Source of the DNA: Delphinapterus leucas
Taxonomy: Eukaryota; Chordata; Mammalia; Artiodactyla; Monodontidae
Length of the DNA stretch: 64,000 nt
Direction: 5' to 3'
Assembly (NCBI RefSeq): GCF_002288925.2
Contig: NW_022098036.1
Coordinates: 41,388,614 to 41,452,613, forward strand
Both the position numbers and the translations under genes were made by a program. Below are positions 11,301 through 23,965 of this stretch, in pieces (the first letter of the stretch is position 1; every line of letters starts with the position of its first letter). The notes under the pieces are model-generated. The model was not told the origin of the DNA and searched no databases. It worked only from the letters and a program-made list of their open reading frames with translations.

Positions 11301-14250
11301 AGGCACTGTGCATTTCAACAAGTCCAGCTTGCAGCAGGACAATGGGATCCGAGTGGATATTGAGTAGCTCCTGCTCACCCAAGGGTATAACTCACCCATT
11401 GCAAATTCCAGTAGATTACCTTTGCCAGGCGTGGTGGAGCTGAGTGTTCTCAGCAGCGCAGCACAGTGATCCATGATGAGAGCTGGGACAATGACCATCT
11501 CCCAAGACTCCATATCTTTATGGTGTTGGGTGTAGGGGTCCCTAGTCTGACATATGGGGCAACAGGCCTTACTGGTTGATCATTCAAATGTATTAAAGCC
11601 TGGGATAGTCCTTTAGTCCACCTGGCCAAGGTGGTTTTACCAGCTAGTTATTTAATTTGCTGCTTTAATTTTCCATTCTTCCTTTCTACCAACCCTGCCG
11701 CTTATAGGTTACAAGGGAAATGGAACCTCCATTCAATGTCATGTTCTTTTGCCCAGTCTTGTATATTGTGACCTTTGAAATATGATCCCCAATGACTGTC
11801 TACTGGATGAGGGTATCTCTTCATGGTACTCAGCTTCTCTAATCCCCTAATGGTGGCAGCCTGGTTTGCATGGTGATGGGGAAAGCTTGGGTTAGGCCAG
11901 ACGCAGGGTCCACACAAGCCAAGCCATGTTTAGAGCCCTCACTCAAAAGGAGGGGACCAATATAATCAATTTGTCAATCTCTCATTGATTGGGAACTCTG
12001 GTGGATGGCCCCAAGATTCCTATGGCAATTGCCTTGGGCACTGTTTAGAATACCCAGGACATGCTGTTACTGCATTAATGAAGTCACTGTATTTCAAGAG
12101 CAATCTGGCATCCTCAGCAATACACCATCCCACCCAGGTACTATGGTGGCCGCTCCTCCTATGCACCCAGTCTGCTGTGTCTACTGAAGGGTCCATTGCT
12201 AGGCTCATACCTGGGCTAGGGCACTAACTTCCTGATTGCTAAGGGGTGTCAGCACCTTATGAGCTGGGAGTTGGAAGAGAGTGGGGACTGCCTCAGGCCT
12301 TGCAGGCAAACCCAAATGTCTTTCCACATATCCTGACCCCACAAGGGCTTATTCACACCTTGGTGATCACCCACACCTCATCTTCCCAGTGTCTAAGCCA
12401 TAGGGTTAACCCCTTTAGAACAGCCCAACTGTCAGTGCAAAGGGTTAATGGCTAAGGCTCATGAGTGATGATCACCAGCCAAATCTCTCTGAGTTCAGCC
12501 CACTGGCTGCTTCAGTTCATTCCTCTTTTCATCCAGATGGTGTCAGTGTTGGGCTGAATAGTGACTGCAGTTCATGTAGGTGGTCTGCCCAGACTAGACC
12601 CATTTGTATGCCAGGCATCAGTGGGAATTTCCCCCCTTCCCTCTCTACAGGCCACAAAGGCTGCCATAGGAAGTGGGGGCATTTGAAGGATCTATTGATA
12701 CATATTCTACAGGGCCTAGTACAACCTGCATTTCTGGAGACAGTTGGCTGGCAGACAGGATACTCCTCTGATGCAAAGAGGCATGCTACTTAGTCAAAGT
12801 GACAAGTTGAGCCTTGGTAGAGATGGGTTGATGGAACATATTCTCCATCCACCTCTTGACAGGAAGGGACATTCTTACCATGATATGCTGTTCCTTCATA
12901 AGAGGCTCTACCTGGAGGGGTGCTGTGTACACTGACAAGAACAGTTGTTCTACAGGAATATACCAGTTTTCTGCCCCTTTCCAGAGCTGGAACCAAATTT
13001 CTAGGGATCCTCTCTCCTTCTGTTGTTTCTGCCAAAGTGCCCAACCCATACCTTCCAGAGTCATGGGCACATTTAACTCAAATTGTAGCCCCACTTTGGA
13101 GATGCCCAGAGCTTTAATCTGCTTCACTAGTATTTTTGCTTTCTCAAAGGCAGCTTGTTGCTCTGATCCCCTGTGTGTCCTTTCTTTACCAGGCAGTAGG
13201 CAGTATAATGGACAAATGCACTGTGCCAAGTGAGGAATAAAAGTCCTCCCAAGCCCAAATCTCTCAAAAGCTTGCACTTCTTCCACATTCTTAGGGTTTG
13301 GATAGGCCTGCACATTGTTGATAACAGCCTCTGGGACAACACTTGTGTCACGCACCCATATGACTCCCAAGAACTTTACAGCAGTGCCTGGGCCTTGAAT
13401 TTTCTGCAGGTTCATTGCCCATCCATTTGCTCACAGATGTTCCAGCAAAATCTACAGAGTGGCCTGCAGCAGAGACAAGTCTTCCCATGTCAACATTATG
13501 TCATCAATGTAATGGGCCCATTATACTGATGTGGGGAAGGAGAACAGGGACAGCTCTCGGGCTACCATCACATGATCTATCACGGGGCTGTGTAGATGGC
13601 CTTGGGGAAGCACTTGAAAGGTCCATTGCTGTCTGTCCCACATGAAGGCAAATTCATCTTGTGACTGACTCAGCAGCCAGGGGTATACTGTACTGAAAAG
13701 GCATTTGCTAAATCCAATACAGCTTGGTGCACTCCTAGAACCAAGACCAAGGTATCTAAGATGGCAGCAACGTTGGCACAGCTGCACCAATGGAGGGCAC
13801 TACGTTGTTCAATGATCAGTAAGCTGTAGCCATCTGCCAAGAGCCATCTGCTTCTTACTGGCTATACCAAGATGTTGAAAGCACTATGGATGAAAGGTGC
13901 ACTATGCACTTGGTGCAGTTCTTGGATAGTTTCTCCCATTTCCCTATGTCTCTCAGACAATTTATATTATTTGACAGTTACCACTCTTCCAGGGACTGTA
14001 GACTTACTGGTTCCCAGTTGGCTTTTCCCCTGAGGTACTGGTTTGATTACTCTAACCAGGAGGTGGATTTCACCGACAGAGGTTTGCAGAGTTTGATCTT
14101 GTAGGATATCAATGCCCAATATGCTCTTTGGTGTTGGAAAGATAAAAACCTCATATTCTCATGGGGGAAAATGCCTCATTTGCAGTATCAAAGGGAACTT
14201 CCTAACCATAAGCACTGCCCTCCATATCCACTGAAGGTGCTGAGGGGGCC
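11262..14250 (-). pseudogene. pol: Endogenous retrovirus pol remnant (RT, RNase H, integrase)
   Basis: Minus strand, reading from high to low coordinates. Reverse transcriptase begins near 13.9 kb; a frame at 13521-13790 includes the VLPQG block. The catalytic Y-I-D-D codons are at 13500-13511, just past the end of that frame. A frame at 12786-13415 continues through the RT connection into an RNase H-like part (motifs GRTFIPHLAQ and VEQLFLSVYTA). Integrase follows: the zinc-binding segment with ACPGYSKQC near 12.05 kb, then a core frame at 11702-11917 with the VDSHWGSYF block around the second catalytic Asp. A frame at 11262-11513 may be the integrase C-terminus. Stops and shifts separate every block, so the gene is dead. 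Protease and gag are absent: the sequence changes abruptly to LINE-like DNA near 14.25 kb. Confidence 0.85.
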
Positions 14251-14275
14251 AGAAATATATCATTGCTAGAATGAA

Positions 14276-14605
14276 GATTAAAACTCCAATGAAATACTAC
14301 TATACAACCAACTTAGTACAAAGTAAGAATACAATATCAAGAATAGGTAAGAATGTAGACTACTAGGAATATCCATACCCTGTAGGTGGTATAGTTTCTT
14401 TTGAAAGCAGTATAGACATTTCTAGTGATGTTGAAACTATATACACCAAAAGTGTGTTTATGTATACATGATGTGTGGACAAAACATTCTCAGCAGCATT
14501 ATCTATAATGTAGAAAACAAATCTAATTTTCATCTTCATTAGAATAAATAAAGGAATGGTTCTGCATTTATAAAGTGAATGTAAAACTCTGATATGGACA
14601 TGTTA
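14276..14605 (+). mobile_element. Degraded L1M 3' ORF2 fragment
   Basis: Segments correspond to the end of L1 ORF2: a block like ATGAAATACTACTATACA, a GTAGGTGGTATAG segment near the Cys-rich domain, an AGCAGCATTATCTATAATG block and an AATAAATAAAGGAATGG block in the right order. Divergence is high, so it is much older than the neighbouring L1s. It abuts the broken 5' side of the retroviral remnant. Confidence 0.65.
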
Positions 14606-15590
14606 TTTTATTCATTGACATATTTGACTGGTTTCAAAAGTGAGCTTAGGAAACAAAATACATGCAATGAAAGAAAACAAATAAGAAAGGAAGAAAAGCA
14701 AAATAAGGAAAAATAGAGACAATAGATCTATACAAAAGCCATTACCAGTGTGGCCAGTGTTTGCACATTCTATATTAATATCAAAATTCTGAAACTTGTG
14801 GGAATTTAGTTTTGTTGTTACAACATAATGATATTTGTGTTCTTTACAGCCGTGTCTAACAACTTTTCAATGTAATCACTTGAAGAAGTGCAATTAATAT
14901 TTGAGAGTTTTTTCCAAATTTTCTCAAAACCAAAAGACGTTCATTAAATACACGAGTGTCAGAGTTCCTAGCTCTGTTGTTGCTACACTGGATGTTACAA
15001 GATAGCATCAACATATTATATATTTCTTCCACTCTCCCATTAGTACTAATATTATCATATACTTTAAAGTACTATGTGGGAGGTGTGGACATAAATTCTC
15101 ATTAGCAGCTAATGAAATCTCTGCTTATATGGAGTTCTATTCTGTACGTATTAATATTAAAAATTATCTCTGTATTTGGGAAAGTATATATAAGGTCTCA
15201 GTATAGCCATAGCCTATGTCCGTTGTTATAAATGTAATTTAATTATGTAGCTGGAATAGGATGTCAGCAGCCTATGAACATTTTAAAAGAAGGCAATTTG
15301 TTTTACTTTCAATAATGTTTCTATGAATTTTAGATTGAAATGGCACTAGAATGATCTATGGCTAATGCTTCCTTTTGTCAAATAAAAGGTGATTTTCCTT
15401 CTTTCTACTCCTGATAACCTTTTAACTGGGCTTTATTCTCTCCAGTCTTCCCTCTGAGATCTTGCCCAGTTAATTATATCCTCTCTTTCTGAGAGCTACA
15501 ATCTCCTCTGGCTTCCCTAGCTAAAAAAAACAAGCTGAATTCTCCTGTGAAAATAAAAAACAAAAACAAAACAAGCAAACAAAACACCCC
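14606..15590. other. AT-rich sequence, nothing recognised
   Basis: No open frame with a domain. An A/C-rich tract (AAACAAAAC units) lies at about 15.55-15.59 kb. Part of 15.40-15.52 kb may continue the L2-like fragment to the right. Confidence 0.4.
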
Positions 15591-15599
15591 CTGGATTCT

Positions 15600-16110
15600 T
15601 AATGTACTATCTTATTTATTTATTCCTTTCTCTTCCAACTACGTGAATGCTCACTGACTCCTCAACAAATTAAATTCTGAGTTCTTCCACTCTTGCTTTA
15701 TTCTAAACATGTTTTTGCTAAAGTAACCAAAGGTTTATTAATTGTCCAGAACAGTAATCTCACTTTTTTCCTTATTGTAATATTCCTCACTCTAACATTG
15801 GTCCCTAGTGAATATCTCATATTTCTCAAACTCTTTCCTAGACATCTATCATAGCACTCTTTTTTGGCTATTTCATACCATTTTGACAATTTTTTTCTCC
15901 CTCTCCCTCTGTAGCACATCCCCCCTCTATGATGGTATACTCTTCGGAGTTTGCTTATAGCCCTCAGGTTTTCTCCTTCTATATGTCCCCCAAAGGGATT
16001 TCCTTCTATTCCCATAATTCAGCACATAATCTCTAAGCTATTAACTCCCAAATATAAGTTATCTCCACATGTTTTCTTTAGCAGTAGTTCGATTCAAGTG
16101 ACTCTTTAAC
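15600..16110 (+). mobile_element. Possible L2 (CR1-type) LINE fragment
   Basis: A pyrimidine-rich run with blocks like CTTATTGTAATATTCCTCACTCT, CTCCCAAATATAAG and ATCTCCACATG in the order of the L2 ORF2 3' half. It is very diverged. A minus-strand frame at 15698-16015 is the antisense of this block and not a gene. Confidence 0.45.
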
Positions 16111-16595
16111 AAAACTGGAATTTGTTAGCAAACATTAAAAAAAATTTCCATTTGGGCATAACAGGAAAAAATGACTTATACTTCAGTGTTTCTGATTTGC
16201 AGAAGATCTTTAAAGTGGGTTGCTAATGATGCCTGTAACTAAGAATGGCACTTCCCTGATGCCTAAAGTTTGCAATCTTGTAATATATTTATTATAACAA
16301 TACTCAGAATGAAGTCTTAAAAGATCCCAGGCTTTTGGCATGCCTGGGGGGTTCACAATGATTTCAGACTGGGTACAATCAACTGAGAACATGGATATAG
16401 TATATCAGGGTTTCCTAACCTTTTTAAGCACATGATTATCTGCCAGAAAGATTTGTATACATACATTGCCATGTGTTTTCCAAGTTACTGAAGAATTCAC
16501 ATAAGAATAACTATATTATAAAAATACTTATAAATCAAAGCAATGTCTCTGTCTCACTTTAAAATTGCTTGTGGTACTATAAATGTGTCAGAAAA
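16111..16595. other. AT-rich sequence left of the long L1
   Basis: No gene seen. A CAGGGTTTCCTAACCTTTTT segment at 16407-16426 resembles a hAT-type terminal repeat, but I cannot find its partner and do not call an element. Confidence 0.35.
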
Positions 16596-16606
16596 AAGAG
16601 TACACA
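16596..16606. repeat. Left target-site duplication of the long L1
   Basis: AAGAGTACACA here matches AAGAGTATACA at 21625-21635 with one difference. The two flank the L1 exactly, as expected from target-primed reverse transcription. Confidence 0.75.
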
Positions 16607-16691
16607 GAGAAGAAACAAGAAGAACTACAATTCTGCAGCCTCATTCTGTGGAATGAAAAACACATTCACAGAAAGACACACAAAAAGAAAA

Positions 16692-17582
16692 GGCAGAGGA
16701 CTATGTACAGGATGAAGGAACAAGATAAAACCCAAAAAAAACAACTAAATGAAGTGGAGATAGGAAACCTTCCAGAAAAATTATTAGAATAATGATAGTG
16801 AAGATGATCCAGGACCTCAGAAAAAGAATGGAGACAAAGATTGAGAAGATGTAAGAAATGTTTAACAAACACCTAGGACAATTAAAAAACAAACAGAGAT
16901 GAACAATACAATAACTAAAATGAAAAATACACTAGAAGGAATCAATAGCAGAATAAATGAGGCCGAAGAATGGATAAGTGACCTGGAAGAGAGAATGGTG
17001 GAGATCACTGCCACAGAACAGAATAAAGAAAAAAGAATGAAAAGATATGAATACAGCCTAAGAGACCTCTGGGACAACATTAAAAACAACAACAGTCATG
17101 TTATAGGGGTCCCAGAAGGAGAACAGAGACAGAGAGGACCCAAGAAAATATTTGAAGAGACTACAGTCGAAAACTTCCCTAACATGAGAAAGGAAATAGC
17201 CATCCAAGTCCAGGAAGGGGAGAGAGTCCCAGGCAAGATAAACCCAAGGAGAAAAATGCTGGGACATGTAGTAATCAAGTTGACAAAAATTAAAGACAAA
17301 GAAAAATTATTGAAAGCAACAAAGGAAAAACGACAAATAACATACAAGGGAATTCCCATAAGGTTAACAGCTGATCTTTCAGCAGAAACTCTACAAACCA
17401 GAAGGAAGTGACACAATATATTTAAAGTGATGAAAGGGAACAACTAACAACCAGGATTACTCTACCCAGCAAGGATCTCATTCAGATTTGACAGAGAAAT
17501 CAAAAGCTTTACAGACAAGCAAAAACTAAGAGAATTCAGGACCACCAAACCAGCTTTACAACAAATGCTAAAGGAACTTCTC
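16692..17582 (+). pseudogene. ORF1: L1 ORF1 (RNA-binding chaperone) pseudogene
   Basis: ORF1p is the coiled-coil, RNA-binding partner of ORF2p in the LINE ribonucleoprotein. The expected start codon (in the context AAGATGAAAAGG) has changed, so the frame lacks its normal Met. A stop near 16790 breaks the N-terminal part. The main frame resumes from about 16899 to 17411. It has a heptad-like stretch (residues about 1-60: NTLEGINSRINEAEEWISDLE) followed by the RNA-recognition region (HVIGVPEGE) and the start of the C-terminal domain (RQITYKGIPIRLTADLSAETLQ). A Trp codon has become TGA at 17409-17411. The normal end of the frame, near 17580, has lost its stop (TAA changed to TAC). Confidence 0.9.
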
Positions 17583-17643
17583 TACGTGGGAAACACAAGA
17601 CAAGAAAAGGACCTACAAAAACAAACCCATAACAATCAAGAAA

Positions 17644-20600
17644 ATGGTAATACGAACATACATATCAATAATTACCTTAAATGAGAATGGATTAAATGTT
17701 CCAACCAAAACACACAGGCTCACTGAATGGATACAAAAACAAGACCCATATATACGCTGTCTACAACATGCCCACTTCAGACTTAAGAACACATACAGAC
17801 TGAAAGTGAGGGGATGGAAAAAGATATTCCATGCAAATGGAAATCAAAAGAAAGCTGGAGTGGCAATACACATATCAGATAAAATGGACGTTAAAATAAA
17901 GAATGTTACAAGAGACAAGGAAGGACACTATGTAATGATCAAGGGATCAATCCAAGAAGAAGATACAACAGTTATATATGTACCCAACATAGGAGCACCT
18001 CAATACATAAGGCAACTGCTAACAGCCATAAAAGAGGAAATTGAAAGTAACACAAAAATAGTGGGGGACTTTAACACCTTACTTACACCAATGAACCGAT
18101 CATCCAGACAGAAAATTAATAAAGAAACACGAGCTTTAAATGACACAATAGACCAGATATATTTAATTGATATTTATAGGACATTCCATCTGAAAACAGG
18201 AGAATACACTTTCTTCTCAAATGCACACAACACATTCTTCAGGATAGAGCATATCTTGGGACACAAATCAAGACTTGGTAAATTTAAGAAAACTGAAATC
18301 ATATCAACCATCTTTTCTGACCACAACACTATGAGATTAGAAATCAATTACAGGGAAAAAAAAATAACAAACACATGGAAACTAAATAATCCGTTACTAA
18401 ATAACCAGGAAATCACTGAAGAAATCAAAGAGGAAATCAAACAACACCTAGAGACAAATTACAACAAAAACACGACAATCCAAAACCTATGGGATGCAGC
18501 AAAAGCAGTTCTAAGAGGGAAGTTTATAGCAATAGAATCCTACCTCAAGAAACAAGAAACATCTCAAATAAACAATCTAAACTTACACATAAAGGAACTA
18601 GAGAAAGAACAAACAAAACCCAAAGTTAGTAGAAGGAAAGAAATCATAAAGATCAGACTGCAAATAAATGAAAGAGAAACAAAGCAAACAACAGCAAAGA
18701 TCAATAAAACTAGAAGCTGGTTCTTTGAGAAGATAAACAAAACTGATAAGCCAGACTCTTTAGCCAAACTCATCAAGAATATGAGGGACAGGGCTCAAAT
18801 CAATAAAATTAAAAAGAAGAAGTTACAACAGACACCACAGAAATACAAAGCATCATAAGAGACTACTACAAGCAATTCTATGCCAGTAAAATGGACAACC
18901 TGGAAGAAATGGACAAATTCTTAGAAAGGTATAACCTTCCAAGACTGAGCCAGGAAGAAATAGAAAATATGAACAGACCAATCATAAGTAATGAAATTGA
19001 AACTGTGATTAAAAATCTTCCAACAAACAAAAGTCCAGGATAAGATGGCTTCACAGGTGAATTCTACCAAGCATTTAGAGAAGAGCTAACACCATCCTTC
19101 TCAAACTCTTCCAAAAATTTGCAGAGGAAGGAATACTCCCAAACTCATTCTATGAGGCCACCATCACCCTGATACCAACACCAGACAGAGATACTACAAA
19201 AAAAGAAAATTACAGACCAATATCACTGATGAATATAGATGCAAAAATCCAGAACAAAATACTAGCAAACAATCCAACTACACATTAAAAGGGTCATACA
19301 CCATGATCAAATGGGATTTATCCCAGGGATGCAAGGACTCTTCAATATATGCAAATCAATCAATGTAATGCACCATATTAACAAACTGAAGAATAAAAAC
19401 CATATGATCATCTCAATAGATGCAGAAAAAGCTTTTGACAAAATTCAACACCCATTTATGATAAAAACTCTCCAGAAAGTGGGCATAGAGGGAACCGAAT
19501 GCAACATAATAAAGGCCATATATGACAAACCCACAGCAAACATCATTCTCAATGGTGAAAAACTGAAAGCATTTCCTCTAATATCAGGAACAAGACAAGG
19601 ATGTCTACTCTCGCCACTATTATTCAACATAGTTTTGGAAGTCCTAACCACAGCAATCAGAGAAGAAAAAGAAATAAAAGGAATACAAATTGGAAAAGAA
19701 GAAGTAAAGCTGTCATTGTTTGCAGATGACATTATACTATACATAGATAATCCTAAAGATGCCACCAGAAAACTAATAGAGATAATCAATGAATTTGGTA
19801 AAGTTGCAGGATACAAAACTAAAGCACAGATATCTCTCGCATTCCTATACATTAACAATTAAAGATCAGAAAGAGAAATTAAGGAAACAATTCCATTCAC
19901 CATTGCAACAAAAAGAATAAAACACCTAGGAATAAACCACTTAAGGAGGTAAAAGACCTATATGCAGAAAACAATAAGACATTGATGAAAGAAATCAAAG
20001 AAGGCACAGACAGAGAGATATACCATGTTCTTGGATTGGAAGAATCAATATTGTGAAAATGACTATACTATCCAAAGCAATCTACAGATTTAATGCAACC
20101 CCTATCAAAATACCAGTGGCATTTTGTACAGAAGTAGAACAAAAAATCTTAAAATTTGTATGGAGACACAAAAGACCCCAAATAGTCAAAGCAGTCTTAA
20201 GGGAAAAAATCGGAGCTGGAGGAATCAGACTCCCTGACTTCAGATTATACTACAAAGCTACAGTAATCAAGACAATATGGTACTGCCACAAAAACAGAAA
20301 TATAGATCAATGGAACAGGATAGAAAGCCCAGAGATAAACCCATGCACCTATGGTCAACTAATCTATGACAAAGGAGGCAAGGATATACAATGGAGAAAA
20401 GACAGTCTCTTCAATAAGTGGTGCTGGGAAAACTGGACAGCTACACGTAAAAGAATGAAATCAGAACACTCCCTAAAACCATACACAAAAATAAATTAAA
20501 AATGGATTAAACACCTAAATGTAAGAGTTTTACAGACACTGTAAAACTCTTAGAGGAAAACATAGGAAGAACAGTCTTTGATATAAATCACAGCGATATC

Positions 20601-21246
20601 TTTTTTGACCCACCTCCTAGAGTAATGGAAATAAAAACAAAAATAAACAAATGGGACCTAATGAAACTTAAAAACTTTTGCACAGCAAAGGAAACTATAA
20701 ACAAAATGAAAAGACAACGCTCAGAATGGGAGAAAATATTTGCAAATGGACAAAGGATTAATCTCCAAAATGTATAAACAGCTCATGCAGCTCAATGTTA
20801 AAAACACAAACAACCCAATCGAAAAATGGGCAGACCTATATAGACAGCTCTCAAAAGAAGACATACAGATGGCCAAGAAGCACATGAAAAGCTGCTCAAC
20901 ACCACTAATTATTAGAGAAATGCAAATCAAAACTACAATGAGGTATCACCTCACACCAGTCAGAATGGGCATCATCAGAAAATCTACAAACAACAAATGC
21001 TGGAGAGGGTGTGGAGAAAAGGGAACCCTCTTGCACTGTTGGTGGGAATGTAAAATGATACAGCCACTATGGAGAACAGTATGGAGGTTCCTTACAAAAC
21101 TAAAACTAGAATTACCATATGACCCAGCAATCCCATTACTGGGCATATACCCAGAGAAAACCATAATTCAAAAAGACACATGCACCCCAATGTTCATTGC
21201 AGCACTATTTACAATAGCCAGGTTATGGAAGCAACCTAAATGTTAA
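17644..21246 (+). pseudogene. ORF2: L1 ORF2 (endonuclease-reverse transcriptase) pseudogene
   Basis: ORF2p nicks target DNA and reverse transcribes the element RNA. The start ATG at 17644 opens a 404-codon frame covering the APE-type endonuclease and the region after it. Catalytic positions are altered. The LQET segment reads LQHA, losing the metal-binding Glu; the PMDRS segment reads PMNRS; and the RIDHILGHK segment reads RIEHILGHK. The SDH triad end is kept (FSDHNT). The frame breaks near 18858. The reverse transcriptase resumes at 19311-19862 with [19 protein letters not shown] and the catalytic FADD at 19719-19730. Further frames at 20053-20499 and 20740-21246 carry the C-terminal domain with its C-X3-C-X7-H-X4-C motif. 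A deletion lies near 20745. It is dead on several independent counts. Confidence 0.95.
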
Positions 21247-21624
21247 CAGACAGATGAATGGATAAAGAAGATGTGGTACATATATACAATGGAGTATTAC
21301 TCAGGCATAAAAGGGAACGAAATTGAGTCATTTGTTGAGACAAGGATGGACTAGAGATTGTCATGCAGAGTGAAGTAAGTCAGCAAGAGAAAAACAAATA
21401 ACATATATTAATGCATATATATGGAATCTAGAAAAATGGTACAAATGAACAGGTTTGCAAGACAGAAATAGAGACACAGATATAGCGAACAAACGTATGG
21501 ACACCAGGGGGGAAAGTGGGGTGGGTGGTGGTGGGATGAATTAGGAGATTGGGATTGACATATATACACTAATATGTATAAAGTAGTTAACTAATAAGAA
21601 CCTGCTGTATAAATAGTAAAAAAA

Positions 21625-21635
21625 GAAGAGTATAC
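21625..21635. repeat. Right target-site duplication of the long L1
   Basis: AAGAGTATACA directly follows the A tail and matches the left copy at 16596-16606 with one substitution. Confidence 0.75.
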
Positions 21636-21639
21636 AAAA

Positions 21640-23285
21640 TGTAGTACACACGGGAATATTTTGGCTAAGATTAGGTTTCCAATGCTAATGCCCATAATTA
21701 TCATAAAATTAATTACATTTGGACTAATTATTTTAAAGATAAAAATAAAGACACATTGTTCTTCAAATCATGGAAGTTGGACTTAGAATAAACATTTCTA
21801 GACTCAGTTCCAGTTATGATAAATATCATTAGGTTGTCTGTCCTTGAAATTTAATTTCATTCACTGTTTAAATCTGATTTTACAAATCAAACTCAAGTAA
21901 GGAAACAAATGGAAATGCATCTTTCAGCAGCATCTTCTGACAGTATATGATAAACAACATTATTTACAGGACACTGCATCATACCATTTACATTTAGAAA
22001 GAAGAAAAATGCTGACTAAGCTTCCATTTGGTCCAGGCCTTCCAATACATAGTGTGTTAGGCAATTTAATCTTTGTAGTTTTAAAACCACACACATCTCT
22101 AATCGTAACATGCCATAAGCAATAAAGCTACCAGAATGAGTGGGACTGTTTTCTTCTGACACATTGTAACATCTCTGAGCCAGCAGTATTCCAAAAACGT
22201 GTTATTATTATCTTTGGATTGACATCTCAGCACCCAAGGGTGTCTTCCTCTCCCCAAGGTTTGTCTTTAAAACCCACAAAGGGCTCCCTGAAAATAAGTG
22301 TAAAATTGTATTTCCTATTCAATGACTCATCCACTTGTTTAAAAGGAAAAAATAATAATAATCCGACTGTTTTGCAATCAAATAATCTCCATGTTTGGAG
22401 CAGGGTTAAACAAAACGAGAAAACTGCTAAACATTTTGAAATTTTGTTACTAGATTTGGTGAAAATAGTGCATGCATTAAAACTGCTGATGTTTTTTTTT
22501 GAACATATTAGAGGTGGTGATATGTCTAGAGGAACGCCGCAGGTTTATAGCATAAAAATACAAAGAAGAAACCTCACTACTTTATAATTTCAGATGACTA
22601 AATAAATGTCTGAGTTGACACTGATCTTTTTACTAATTGTGAAGAAAATTTTCCCTACGTATTTATGATAGTAAAAAAAAATTGTAGATAGATTATTAGA
22701 TCCATATAGTCTATTATCTGGATAACTGCTTTTAAGTACTCTCTGGTATTTCAAAGTAATTTTTATCTTATCAGTGTGTCTACTTATAAATCATTCTTAT
22801 CTGTTCCTTAAAGCAACTTCCAACACATAGTCCTGACATCCAATTTTAGTTACTGAATGTAGGTAAAATAAGTAAAATATATATATTTAAAATAATTTGC
22901 AGTTTAGACTGGCCTTCTATTAGTCGAAAGTACTTAGTTTTGTTTGTTTTTTTTTTCCATTTTAGAAACTCTTGGTTGGAAGCTATATTCTTTCTTTATT
23001 TTGCCCCATTGACTTTAATTATTCTTGAAAAACTATCTAAGACAGGAAAGGAGAACACTTGTGTCTTAAATTATCCTTTATTAAAATTCAGAGAGAAGAC
23101 AATGTGGATGATCAGTTCTCATACAATAAAGATTGTAAAATAGGGACTTGAAAAAAATTAGGCTATGTCTGAATACGAATAAGGTATTTTATATCTGTAA
23201 AATCTCAAATTATCTGAGAAATTTTATTTTTGTTAGGTATAGTACTTTAGACTTTCCATGCTGAGTTGTGGTAAATGTGTGGGTA
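21640..23285. other. AT-rich sequence, nothing recognised
   Basis: Frames at 22219-22587 and 22940-23143 are short, without domains or conserved context. No clear repeat match. Confidence 0.4.
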
Positions 23286-23289
23286 TGTA

Positions 23290-23290
<1 letters not shown>

Positions 23291-23326
<36 letters not shown>

Positions 23327-23401
23327 GTGTTTGTGGAGAGAGAGAGAGAGAGAGAGAGAGATACAGAAGGAAGGGGGAGAGAGAGAGAGAGAGAGAGAGA
23401 A
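23291..23401. repeat. Compound microsatellite (TG)n then (GA)n
   Basis: A TG run of about 18 units with a few interruptions (23294-23332) is followed by a GA run (23335-23362), a short ACAGAAGGAAGGGG spacer and a second GA run (23377-23401). The frames across it on both strands are artefacts of dinucleotide translation. Confidence 0.95.
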
Positions 23402-23649
23402 GATCACAGGCTAATCTGGATTGCCTTTAAATTCATTACTAGGGTAATATTCTGATCCTAACTGTCTTGATCTGAAAAAAATCTTGCCTCAAATCTAAGC
23501 TTAGACTACTTCTGGACATTCTGTTCTTTTCTTATTAAAATCTACAGTTATTATATTATGGTATGTGCATTTATCATGCACTGCCTTGTGGACTGTGTGT
23601 GTGTGTGTCTGTATATGTGTACTTAATCTATTTAATGTCTTTTCACTTA

Positions 23650-23965
23650 TGCATTCATCTTTCAAGTATAAACTTAAATGTCACTTCCTCTTTAACACCT
23701 ACTCACCTCACTCCCAAACTGGGTCAAATCTATTAATTTTATATACCCATAACACTCTATACTTGTTTTTTTAACACCTTTTTTAAAACTATACTTGAAT
23801 AAGTATTTGTATGTTGAAACGTACAGTTTCCTACTCTTGACTCGATGCTCCATGAGAGGGTGACATTTTCTGCCATTCCATGCCTGTCCCACCAGGACCT
23901 AGCACAATGCATGGTCACAGAATGGGAGTGCCTCCATAATGAAAGAATATAAGGATGAATAAATA
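23650..23965 (+). mobile_element. L2 LINE 3' end
   Basis: Follows the L2 3' consensus order: CATTCATC.TTCAAGT, AAATGTCACTTCCTC, then GATGCTCCATGAGAG, then a CCTAGCACAATGCATGG block and a closing GATGAATAAAT. Typical of a mammalian-wide L2 tail with heavy divergence. Confidence 0.75.

Larger units (their letters stand above)
16607..21624 (+). mobile_element. Nearly full-coding-length L1 LINE, 5' UTR truncated, inactive
   Basis: About 5.0 kb. It starts within the last part of the 5' UTR, carries ORF1 and ORF2 remains and a 3' UTR, and ends in a short A tail at 21618-21624, flanked by an 11-bp near-identical duplication. The 3' UTR differs from that of the truncated L1s at 7.5 and 24.9 kb, with no CCAATAAAG end, which suggests a different subfamily. 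Stops, frameshifts and small deletions in both ORFs show it has been silent for some time. Confidence 0.95.

Noticed and set aside
12786..13415. 209-codon minus-strand frame as a host gene
   Set aside because: Its motifs are retroviral RT connection and RNase H, and it sits in order with other pol blocks.
16405..16430. hAT-like terminal repeat next to the long L1
   Set aside because: No partner repeat or target duplication was found; a single 20-base resemblance is not enough.
17644..18858. 404-codon open frame as a possible host gene
   Set aside because: It is the N-terminal half of L1 ORF2 (endonuclease) and lies inside a LINE with target-site duplications.
23210..23455. Open frames across the TG/GA microsatellite
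   Set aside because: They encode dipeptide runs from dinucleotide repeats on both strands.
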